A stretch of 15,967 nucleotides of DNA from an uncultured Lachnospiraceae bacterium (GTDB lineage Bacteria; Bacillota; Clostridia; Lachnospirales; Lachnospiraceae), in contig CAMWJQ010000034.1 in the NCBI GenBank assembly GCA_947174615.1, positions 1 through 15,967 on the forward strand. The letters are read 5' to 3'. How positions within the stretch are numbered: position 1 is the first letter of the stretch; each line of letters opens with the position of its first letter. Both the position numbers and the translations under genes were made by a program. Positions 1 through 5,408 of the stretch are shown piece by piece. Below the pieces are notes generated by a model. That model had not been told where the DNA came from. It was given only the letters and a program-made list of their open reading frames with translations, and made no database searches.

Positions 1-54
1 GTAGAACACCAGCCTTCCAAGCTGGATACGTGGGTTCGATTCCCATCACCCGCT
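1..54 (+). tRNA. tRNA-Gly (anticodon TCC), 5' end outside window
   Basis: The visible part runs from the end of the D arm to the discriminator base. The anticodon stem CCAGC/GCTGG encloses the loop CTTCCAA, giving anticodon TCC, which reads GGA/GGG glycine codons. The T arm (GGGTTCGATTCCC) and the 3' acceptor strand CACCCGC plus discriminator T are intact. No CCA is encoded. The acceptor 5' strand lies before base 1. First visible member of a co-directional tRNA cluster. Confidence 0.93.
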
Positions 55-116
55 TCGGTGGGTAGTTCAGTATTTAAGAATTACTTACATCACAAAGCAA
101 CTGGCTTTTGTGGAAT

Positions 117-190
<74 letters not shown>

Positions 191-221
191 TTTGAGATTG
201 AGCTTGCCTTATCTCATATAT

Positions 222-296
222 GGTGGGTATAGCGCAGTTGGTTAGCGCGTCAGATTGTGGCTCTGAAGGCCCTGGGTTCGAATCCCAGTATCCACC
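222..296 (+). tRNA. tRNA-His (anticodon GTG)
   Basis: The acceptor stem GTGGGTA/TATCCAC is extended by an additional G at 222 facing C at 296. This is the G(-1):C73 pair characteristic of histidine tRNA. The anticodon stem TCAGA/TCTGA holds loop TTGTGGC, giving anticodon GTG. No encoded CCA. Confidence 0.95.
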
Positions 297-300
297 TTTT

Positions 301-372
301 TGGGCTATCGCCAAGCGGTAAGGCACAGGGTTTTGATCCCTGCAGTCGCTGGTTCGAATCCAGCTAGCCCAG
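301..372 (+). tRNA. tRNA-Gln (anticodon TTG)
   Basis: The acceptor stem TGGGCTA/TAGCCCA is followed by discriminator G. The anticodon stem AGGG/CCCT with loop TTTTGAT gives anticodon TTG, reading CAA/CAG glutamine codons. It begins only 4 nt after tRNA-His, so the two must share a precursor transcript. No encoded CCA. Confidence 0.95.
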
Positions 373-431
373 TTTTGTTTTGACAAGGCTGGCGTGATAA
401 ATCAATCTTGTTGAAACATTTTAATGAATAT

Positions 432-504
432 GGGACATTAGCTCAGGTGGTAGAGCACTTGACTTTTAATCAAGTTGTCCGGGGTTCGAGTCCCCGATGT
501 CTCA
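432..504 (+). tRNA. tRNA-Lys (anticodon TTT)
   Basis: The acceptor stem GGGACAT/ATGTCTC (one G-U pair) is followed by discriminator A. The anticodon stem CTTGA/TCAAG holds loop CTTTTAA, giving anticodon TTT. The T arm is GGGGTTCGAGTCCCC. Last gene of the tRNA cluster; a terminator begins 7 nt further on. No second copy of its 3' end, as would mark an integration site, was seen downstream in the window. Confidence 0.95.
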
Positions 505-510
505 TGAACA

Positions 511-556
511 AAAAATCGCTTAAAAGCTTGTAATATAAGGCTTTTGAGCGATTTTT
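511..556 (+). terminator. Intrinsic terminator of the tRNA cluster
   Basis: A 17-bp stem (511-527 with 540-556, one G-U pair) encloses a 12-nt loop. It begins with AAAAATCGCT and ends AGCGATTTTT, so the stem base supplies the U tract. Because it has A/T runs on both sides it may work in both directions. Confidence 0.9.
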
Positions 557-593
557 ATTATATAGTAAAATGAGGTATCGTAAGGTAAAATCC

Positions 594-651
594 TTATAGC
601 ATTATTATAGCAGGGGAGCATATTATAGCGAAATTATAGCAGGATTATAGC
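594..651. repeat. Phased TTATAGC direct repeats
   Basis: The heptamer TTATAGC occurs five times in 58 bp, at 594, 605, 623, 634 and 645; the last four are ATTATAGC. Successive starts are 11, 18, 11 and 11 bp apart, close to one helical turn. A degenerate sixth copy (CAATAGC) follows at 653. No coding frame crosses the array. It may be a regulator-binding array or decayed tandem repeat. Function unknown. Confidence 0.6.
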
Positions 652-741
652 GCAATAGCCCGATTCAATTTTCCTGTACAGCTTCCTTTTCTTCGTCTAA
701 ATGTGCATATAAAAGTATTCGAATATTTAGAAACTGATGTA

Positions 742-906
742 CTAGTACAGCATTGCGTATATAATGGTGAATAATGTGCCTGATATTTTTGTCAGGACAA
801 GGCGGAGGAAAGAGGCGATGCGGTGGCATCGTTGATTGACGACAACGCAGTGCTGGCAGAAATATCAGGTGCAGAATTCACCGTTAATTATGCAACGCTG
901 TACTAG
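742..906. repeat. Imperfect palindromic element 1 (165 bp, CTAG-bounded)
   Basis: The arms at 742-784 and 864-906 pair end to end without indels: CTAGTACAGC at the left is answered by GCTGTACTAG at the right, and CCTGATATTT (779-788) by AAATATCAGG (860-869). The symmetry closes on a perfect 6-bp hairpin CGATGC-GGTG-GCATCG at 816-831. There is no credible coding potential. It looks like a non-autonomous, MITE-like or REP-like interspersed repeat. It shares its right CTAG with the next element. Confidence 0.7.
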
Positions 907-1068
907 AGCGTGTTTGAAAAATCATTCCCGTCATCTGCACGCCCCAATTTGCGCGATATTTGCGCCAAATTCAGGTTACATAGCCCGCTATGCGCCCTTC
1001 ATTTGGCACAAATCTCCCACAAATTGTGACGCACATCTGACGGAAAGCATTTTTCAGACACGCTCTAG
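903..1068. repeat. Imperfect palindromic element 2 (166 bp, CTAG-bounded)
   Basis: The whole interval is symmetric about 985/986. CTAGAGCGTGT at the left mirrors ACACGCTCTAG at the right, and CATAGC-CC-GCTATG forms the tip. By eye about three quarters of the arm positions match, with no length difference between arms, and several mismatches are C/T differences that would pair as G-U in RNA. Its sequence is unrelated to element 1. The short reading frame inside it is a by-product of the palindrome. Probably a mobile or formerly mobile interspersed repeat. Confidence 0.72.
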
Positions 1069-1137
1069 GGTGTCTGATGTAAATATTTCATAATTTTGTT
1101 GAGGCAGTGTAGTTTAACTTTTTTTGGATTATTTTTA

Positions 1138-1166
1138 TTGACTTTTTTTGAATGTCAAATTAGAAT
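1138..1166 (+). promoter_or_regulatory. Sigma-A promoter of the XRE regulator gene
   Basis: TTGACT at 1138 and TAGAAT at 1161 are separated by exactly 17 bp. The AAGGAGG ribosome binding site at 1173-1179 and the ATG at 1187 follow, leaving a very short 5' leader. Confidence 0.75.
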
Positions 1167-1186
1167 AGAAAAAAGGAGGTTCGGGT

Positions 1187-1396
1187 ATGCTGGCATATAA
1201 AATTGATGTAATAGAAACATTGAAGGAATCTGGATATAATAGTACTAGAATTTTGAGAGAAAATGTGCTGAGTCAGTCTGCGATGCAGAAATTGAGAAAA
1301 GGGGAAATGGTGGGAATTAAAACTTTGGAACAGCTTTGCGAATTATTAGATATGCAGCCGGGAAACATAATAAAATATGTGGAAAATAAACCATAA
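1187..1396 (+). CDS. XRE (Cro/C1-type) helix-turn-helix regulator, 69 aa
   Basis: A minimal single-domain DNA-binding protein of the Cro/C1 (HTH_26-like) type. The region of residues 15-62 fits the five-helix fold, with SQSAMQKLRKGE as the recognition segment and GIKTLEQLCELLDMQPGNII as the following helices. There is no sensor or dimerisation extension. The start is fixed by AAGGAGG 7 nt upstream and a good promoter. It is followed after 99 bp by a 55-residue ORF whose promoter contains a dyad; a first copy of that dyad overlaps this gene's stop codon. This suggests it regulates itself and the next gene (inference). The coding sequence is AT-rich compared with the metabolic genes downstream and sits among repeats, so horizontal acquisition is plausible. 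Confidence 0.85.
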   Translation: MLAYKIDVIETLKESGYNSTRILRENVLSQSAMQKLRKGEMVGIKTLEQLCELLDMQPGNIIKYVENKP

Positions 1397-1442
1397 AAAG
1401 TTTATTTGCTACTTTGATAATAAACCAAAATTAGTTTATAAT
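1384..1442 (+). promoter_or_regulatory. Promoter with twin dyad operators for the 55-aa ORF
   Basis: TTGATA (1414-1419) and TATAAT (1437-1442) are 17 bp apart. The dyad ATAAAC-N8-GTTTAT fills the spacer at 1420-1439 and runs into the -10 box. The identical dyad with identical 8-bp spacing occurs 34 bp earlier at 1386-1405, across the XRE stop codon. Two equal palindromes about three helical turns apart, one inside a promoter, is the classic arrangement of a repressor operator. The upstream XRE protein is the obvious candidate ligand (inference). Confidence 0.7.
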
Positions 1443-1495
1443 ATATAATATCAGATGGGGCAAGTAAATCTGATGAGCGGAAAGGAGAATACAGA

Positions 1496-1663
1496 ATGTT
1501 GGAGGTAATGGATGAAATGGCAATCAGCGAGAAGGAAATGAAATTGCTTATGAATTTCGTAAAGGACGACTTGAAAGAGGCAAGAGACAGCGAGGATGTA
1601 GAGAAAAAAAACAGTAAGATAGACAGGGTGTTGGAACATATTCAACAGTATTTAGAGGATTAA
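1496..1663 (+). CDS. Small acidic protein of unknown function, 55 aa
   Basis: ATG at 1496 is preceded by AAAGGAG (1481-1487) at 8-nt spacing and by a good promoter; the frame closes with TAA at 1661. The product starts MLEVMDEMAI and ends QQYLED. It is rich in Glu, Asp, Lys and Met, has no signal peptide or membrane segment, and is predicted to be helical, with one helix near residues 11-30 and another near 40-53. No family is recognised. Its position directly after an XRE regulator with a shared operator suggests a two-gene module, perhaps regulator plus partner or antitoxin-like, but nothing in the sequence shows toxicity or partnership. An ORF this short is easily missed in automated calling; promoter, operator and ribosome binding site argue that it is real. 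Confidence 0.7.
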   Translation: MLEVMDEMAISEKEMKLLMNFVKDDLKEARDSEDVEKKNSKIDRVLEHIQQYLED

Positions 1664-1695
1664 GAAAGAAAGCGGAGCTTGCCGCCGCTTCTTTC
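1664..1695 (+). terminator. Hairpin after the 55-aa ORF, possible weak terminator
   Basis: GAAAG-A-AAGCGG pairs with CCGCTTCTTTC with one bulged A and a 9-nt loop, starting directly after the stop codon. The strong G/C inner stem fits a terminator, but there is no T tract after it (CACAGAG follows). It could be a transcript-stabilising hairpin instead. Confidence 0.4.
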
Positions 1696-1715
1696 ACAGA
1701 GTTATTACACAGACA

Positions 1716-1859
1716 GTCATTTACTATTTGAAAACCCTATTATATCATGTTAACTCAAAAGAGATCATCCGTCTATATGGAAAACGCTGGGATACCGAGG
1801 TATTTTTTAAGGTGTGTAAAAGCTATTTTAAACTGAGCAAAGAGTGTAATGCGCTGTAA
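1716..1859 (+). pseudogene. Remnant of an IS4-family-like DDE transposase
   Basis: An open frame ending with TAA at 1857 reads, in its conserved part, KEIIRLYGKRWDTEVFFKVC followed by KSYFKLSKEC. The pattern IIRxYGKRWDxEVFFK followed by a Lys-Ser-Tyr helix is typical of the catalytic Glu region of IS4-type DDE transposases (recognised from memory). No start codon, no Asp motifs upstream and no C-terminal part are present, so this is a roughly 45-residue fossil. The sequence from 1860 to 2040 gives no readable continuation. Confidence 0.7.
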
Positions 1860-2049
1860 AATTTAATCCACATAAAACCGGTGAAGAATACAGAATTGTG
1901 GTATTGTACACCTGCTGCGCGCAAATGAGGAAAATGTATATCATAAAATCGCAGAAATATAGGACCGCGAACGTTCTCCGAACCCAGAAGGGAAAAACGA
2001 TGCTGCAGCTTAACATTGTAACATCGGCGTATTGCTATGCCTAAATCTG

Positions 2050-2097
2050 GCGTGGGTGTGAATTATAAGCTGATAAAAACTAGCGTGGGTGTGAATT
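2050..2097. repeat. 15-bp direct repeat, 33-bp period
   Basis: GCGTGGGTGTGAATT occurs at 2050-2064 and again at 2083-2097, with similar bases just before and after each copy. It lies between the transposase remnant and the terminator at 2123. It may be a subterminal repeat of the decayed insertion sequence. No protein is supported across it. Confidence 0.6.
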
Positions 2098-2122
2098 GTA
2101 GCACCATTTTTGACGTACCTGC

Positions 2123-2153
2123 AAAAAGTGCATCAAACGGGTTGCACTTTTTT
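2123..2153 (+). terminator. Intrinsic terminator before the UPF0735-hom-lysC cluster
   Basis: AAAAAGTGCA (2123-2132) pairs perfectly with TGCACTTTTT (2143-2152) around a 10-nt loop, with an additional T after the stem. It insulates the amino-acid genes from the accessory patch. A-run and T-run flanks mean it could act on both strands. Confidence 0.8.
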
Positions 2154-2170
2154 GTGTGTTATGATAATAT
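2142..2170 (+). promoter_or_regulatory. Candidate promoter of the UPF0735-hom-lysC operon
   Basis: TTGCAC at 2142 and TAATAT at 2165 are 17 bp apart. The -35 box lies in the 3' arm of the preceding terminator stem. GATAAT at 2163 is an alternative -10 with 15-bp spacing. Neither is close to consensus. No T-box or lysine riboswitch core was recognised in the leader. Confidence 0.35.
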
Positions 2171-2233
2171 GTATTGCAGTGACGCACAAATGTCTTTGCT
2201 GAAAAAACAGATAGAATGAGGAGCAGATGGCAG

Positions 2234-2677
2234 ATGGAAGAGACAGAAGCTTATTATGTTGTGAAAAAAAGGGCCTTGCCGGAGGTATTACTGAAGGTGG
2301 TTGAGGTGAACAGACTTTTGGAAACGCAGAAGGTATCATCTGTGCAGGAAGCTGTCGAAGATGTGGGAATCAGCAGGAGTTCCTACTATAAATATAAGAA
2401 GGACATTTTTCCGTTTCATGATTCCACGCAGGGAAAGACGCTCACACTGGCGTGCAGTATGGATGATGAGCCAGGGCTTTTGTCGGATGTGTTGAAGGTA
2501 GTGGCAGATTTTCACGCCAATATATTGACGATTCATCAAACGATACCAATCAATGGGATCGCATCTCTGTCGCTCAGCATACAGATTTTGGATGCGTCAA
2601 GCGACGTGTCTGAGATGGTGTCAGGAATGGAACGTATAAGCGGAGTGCATCATGTAAAGGTGCTCGGCAGAGAATGA
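2234..2677 (+). CDS. UPF0735 family ACT-domain protein (PheB-like), 147 aa
   Basis: A putative amino-acid-responsive regulator. Residues 15-60 form a helical, DNA-binding-like segment (SVQEAVEDVGISRSSYYKYK). Residues 69-144 form an ACT domain with the DEPGLLSDVL turn expected at a small-molecule ligand site. ACT domains of this kind bind amino acids. Start choice: an in-frame ATG at 2216 has no ribosome binding site, whereas the ATG at 2234 is preceded by GAGGAG (2218-2223) at 10-nt spacing and gives the usual family length of about 147. It precedes hom by 48 bp on the same strand, so a role in sensing aspartate-family amino acids is a reasonable inference. The biochemical function of the family is not established. 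Confidence 0.88.
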   Translation: MEETEAYYVVKKRALPEVLLKVVEVNRLLETQKVSSVQEAVEDVGISRSSYYKYKKDIFPFHDSTQGKTLTLACSMDDEPGLLSDVLKVVADFHANILTIHQTIPINGIASLSLSIQILDASSDVSEMVSGMERISGVHHVKVLGRE

Positions 2678-2725
2678 TTTGTAGTCAGTGATTTGTAATG
2701 AAAACGCACAGGAGGTCAAGGGGAA

Positions 2726-3928
2726 ATGGCAAAGGTAGCAATATTAGGATATGGAACAGTAGGAAGCGGTGTGTATGAGGTTCTTAAAAAGAATAAGGAT
2801 GTCATTACTGGCAGGCTTGGCGATGAGATTATAGTAAAGTATGTGCTTGACTTGAGAGAGTTTGACAGCGATCCTGTACAGGAAGTGCTGGTTCATGATA
2901 TGGAGATGATTCTCAACGACGCAGAGGTTTCTATCGTCTGCGAGACAATGGGTGGCGAACACCCGGCATATGAGTATACAAAGCGTGCATTAGAGGCTGG
3001 AAAGAGCGTGTGCACATCCAACAAGGAACTTGTGGAAAAACATGGACCGGAATTGATTCAGCTTGCAAAGGCGCATAACTGCAGCTATCTGTTTGAGGCA
3101 AGCGTCGGTGGGGGAATCCCGATTATCAGACCACTGAGAACTTCACTTGCACAGGAAGATATTCTTTCGATTACTGGTATTTTGAACGGTACAACCAATT
3201 ATATATTAACGAAGATGGAAACAGAAGGTCTTGCCTTTGAGACTGTGCTTGCCAGGGCGCAGGAGAAAGGATATGCAGAGAAGAATCCGGACGCAGATAT
3301 TCTCGGTTTGGATGCCTGCCGCAAGATTTCAATTCTCACATCGCTGGCTTATGGCAAGAATGTTGATTTTGCAGATATCATGACAGAGGGGATCACGGCG
3401 ATTACATCTGTAGATTTTGCATATGCAAAGAAAATGGGCGCTACGATCAAGCTCTTTGCAAAAAGTGTGAAAAAGGGTGACAAGTATTACGCACTGGTAG
3501 CGCCGTTTGTTGTAAAGCCGGAGAATCCGCTCTATGCTGTGAAGGGCGTATTTAATGCGATTCTGGTGAATGCGAACATGGGCGGAGAGACAATGTATTA
3601 CGGAAAGGGTGCAGGAAAGCTTGCAACGGCGAGTGCTGTTGTGGCAGATGTAATTGATTGTGCCAGACATACCGGAAAGCATCTGCATATCAAGTGGGAG
3701 GATGAAAAACTTGAGATCTCTCCGATTGACGGTGCCGTCAGAAGATTCTTCGTTCGAGTGCCGATGGCGGATAAGGCGCAGATTGAGAATGTATTTGGTG
3801 AGGTTGAGTTGTTTCAGGATGTAGCTGACGGGGAGTGTGGCTTTGTCACAGAGGAGATGACGGAAGTATCCTATAGAGAGAAGGCTGCAAAATTTGGTAA
3901 CATTTTGTCGATGATCAGAGTAGATTAA
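2726..3928 (+). CDS. hom: Homoserine dehydrogenase
   Basis: Reduces aspartate semialdehyde to homoserine with NAD(P)H, the branch point to threonine and methionine; cytoplasmic. The Rossmann motif GYGTVGSG is at residues 8-15, the substrate-domain signature GILNGTTNYIL at 151-161, and the family signature around PDADILGLDACRK at 188-200 supplies Asp196 and Lys200. The signature normally begins DP; here it is NP. At 400 residues the protein is about 30 shorter than the common Gram-positive form. The region after residue 330 is a short ACT-like tail rather than a clear full ACT domain, which may alter threonine feedback (inference). AGGAGG lies 10 nt before the ATG. lysC follows after 31 bp, almost certainly in one transcript. 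Confidence 0.95.
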   Translation: MAKVAILGYGTVGSGVYEVLKKNKDVITGRLGDEIIVKYVLDLREFDSDPVQEVLVHDMEMILNDAEVSIVCETMGGEHPAYEYTKRALEAGKSVCTSNKELVEKHGPELIQLAKAHNCSYLFEASVGGGIPIIRPLRTSLAQEDILSITGILNGTTNYILTKMETEGLAFETVLARAQEKGYAEKNPDADILGLDACRKISILTSLAYGKNVDFADIMTEGITAITSVDFAYAKKMGATIKLFAKSVKKGDKYYALVAPFVVKPENPLYAVKGVFNAILVNANMGGETMYYGKGAGKLATASAVVADVIDCARHTGKHLHIKWEDEKLEISPIDGAVRRFFVRVPMADKAQIENVFGEVELFQDVADGECGFVTEEMTEVSYREKAAKFGNILSMIRVD

Positions 3929-3959
3929 TAACAGGAAGTACTGGAAAGGAATATGTGGG

Positions 3960-5279
3960 ATGAAAAAGGTAGTTAAATTTGGCGGAAGCTCACTGGCAAG
4001 CGCAGAACAGTTTGTGAAGGTTGGAAATATTATCCATTCAGATGATGACAGAAAGTTCGTCGTTCCATCAGCGCCCGGAAAACGGTCTGACAATGATACA
4101 AAGGTTACGGATATGCTTTATGCGTGTTATGAACTGGCGGAGAAAGATCATAATTTTAATGCAGAAATGGCACAGATTGAGAAGAGATATCAGGAAATTA
4201 TCGATGGATTGAAACTTGAGTTGGATCTCTCTGCGGAATTTGACAAGATTATTGATGATTTTAAGCGCAAAGCAGGTCCCAACTATGCTGCCAGCCGTGG
4301 TGAGTACTTGAATGGTCTCATTATGGCAAACTATCTTGGCTATGAGTTTGTGGACCCCGCGGAGGCAATTCGCTTTAACGCGTCAGGTGTGTTTGACGCA
4401 GGGCTGACACAAAAGCTCCTTTCCAAGCGGCTGGAGAATGTGGAGAGGGCAGTCATTCCGGGATTTTATGGCGCGAAGGAAGATGGAACGGTTGTGACAT
4501 TTTCGAGGGGCGGATCCGATATTACCGGTTCTATTGTGGCGAAGGCGATTCAGGCAGATGTGTATGAGAACTGGACGGATGTGTCGGGAATACTGATTGC
4601 AGATCCGCGCATTATAGAGAATCCAAAGGGAATCGATATCATTACGTATGGCGAACTTAGAGAGCTTTCCTACATGGGCTTTAACGTCCTTCATGAGGAT
4701 GCCATTTTCCCAGTGAGAAAGGAAGGTATCCCCATCAATATCAGGAATACGAACAAGCCGGAGGATGAGGGTACGTGGATTGTGGGACATACCTGCAAAA
4801 AGGCAAAGTATACAATCACGGGTATCGCTGGCAAGAAGGGATTTGCTTCTATCAATATTGAGAAGGATATGATGAATGCAGAGATTGGGTTCGGGCGGAA
4901 GGTCCTTCAGGTATTTGAGGAGTATGATATCTCCTTTGAACATATGCCTTCTGGGATTGATACGCTCAATGTCATGGTTCATCAGTCGGAGTTTGTTGAC
5001 AAAGAACAGAATATCCTGTCTGGTATTAACAAAGCAGTAAATCCGGACAATGTTGATATTCAGTCAGATCTTGCATTGATCGCTGTGGTGGGACGCTGCA
5101 TGAAATCACAGCGGGGTACAGTTGGAAGAATTTTTGCAGCGCTGGCACATGCAAATGTCAATGTCAGAATGATTGATCAGGGGTCGAGTGAACAGAACGT
5201 CATCATTGGTGTGGCAAATGAAGATTTTGAGACTGCGATAAAGGCAATTTATACGATCTTTGTGGATACGAGAATCTAG
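3960..5279 (+). CDS. lysC: Aspartate kinase
   Basis: Phosphorylates aspartate, the first step to lysine, threonine and methionine. The 439-residue product has the N-terminal signature VVKFGGSSLAS (residues 4-14), SAPGKRSDNDTKVTD (37-51), the substrate-binding segment around SRGEYLNGL (112-120), FSRGGSDITGS (181-191) and the nucleotide loop WTDVSGILIADPR (205-217). Two ACT domains follow, roughly 285-355 and 372-439 (VVGRCMKSQRGTVGRIFAAL), the usual site of lysine or threonine inhibition. It is a monofunctional, single-chain kinase. AAAGGA precedes the ATG by about 9 nt. It is the last gene of the hom operon; a terminator stands 42 bp after the stop. Confidence 0.95.
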   Translation: MKKVVKFGGSSLASAEQFVKVGNIIHSDDDRKFVVPSAPGKRSDNDTKVTDMLYACYELAEKDHNFNAEMAQIEKRYQEIIDGLKLELDLSAEFDKIIDDFKRKAGPNYAASRGEYLNGLIMANYLGYEFVDPAEAIRFNASGVFDAGLTQKLLSKRLENVERAVIPGFYGAKEDGTVVTFSRGGSDITGSIVAKAIQADVYENWTDVSGILIADPRIIENPKGIDIITYGELRELSYMGFNVLHEDAIFPVRKEGIPINIRNTNKPEDEGTWIVGHTCKKAKYTITGIAGKKGFASINIEKDMMNAEIGFGRKVLQVFEEYDISFEHMPSGIDTLNVMVHQSEFVDKEQNILSGINKAVNPDNVDIQSDLALIAVVGRCMKSQRGTVGRIFAALAHANVNVRMIDQGSSEQNVIIGVANEDFETAIKAIYTIFVDTRI

Positions 5280-5320
5280 TACGCTGATTTGGAGAGAAAA
5301 TGATGGATCGGAAACAGGGT

Positions 5321-5359
5321 CATACCTGCTGTGGTAAGGCAGGTATGGGCTTGTTTTTT
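5321..5359 (+). terminator. Intrinsic terminator after lysC
   Basis: The perfect 9-bp stem CATACCTGC (5321-5329) / GCAGGTATG (5339-5347) has a 9-nt loop and is followed by GGCTTG and six T. It ends the amino-acid operon. Confidence 0.9.
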
Positions 5360-5408
5360 AAGTGTGGATCTGTGATAATGATTTGCAAAGGAAAGTGAGA
5401 GAAAACGA

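Noticed and set aside
594..651. CRISPR array
   Set aside because: The repeated unit is 7-8 bp with 3-10 bp between copies, far too short for CRISPR repeats and spacers.
836..1093. 85-residue open frame inside the palindromic elements
   Set aside because: It runs across both palindromes, has no ribosome binding site, and its composition reflects the repeat sequence.
432..2122. Integrated element with attachment sites at tRNA-Lys
   Set aside because: No integrase and no repeat of the tRNA 3' end were seen downstream; repeats and an IS remnant alone do not make an island.
2037..2219. 60-residue plus-strand frame before the UPF0735 gene
   Set aside because: It contains the direct repeat and the terminator hairpin, overlaps the better-supported start region, and has no ribosome binding site.
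1860..2233. T-box or lysine riboswitch controlling hom-lysC
   Set aside because: I looked for the T-box core and L-box features and found none; only an ordinary terminator and a weak promoter are present.
3329..4093. 254-residue minus-strand frame opposite hom and lysC
   Set aside because: Long, but antisense to two clear enzymes, rich in Cys/His/Ile as reverse-frame shadows are, and with no family resemblance.
4383..4982. 199-residue minus-strand frame opposite lysC
   Set aside because: Antisense shadow of the aspartokinase catalytic region; no ribosome binding site or recognisable domain.
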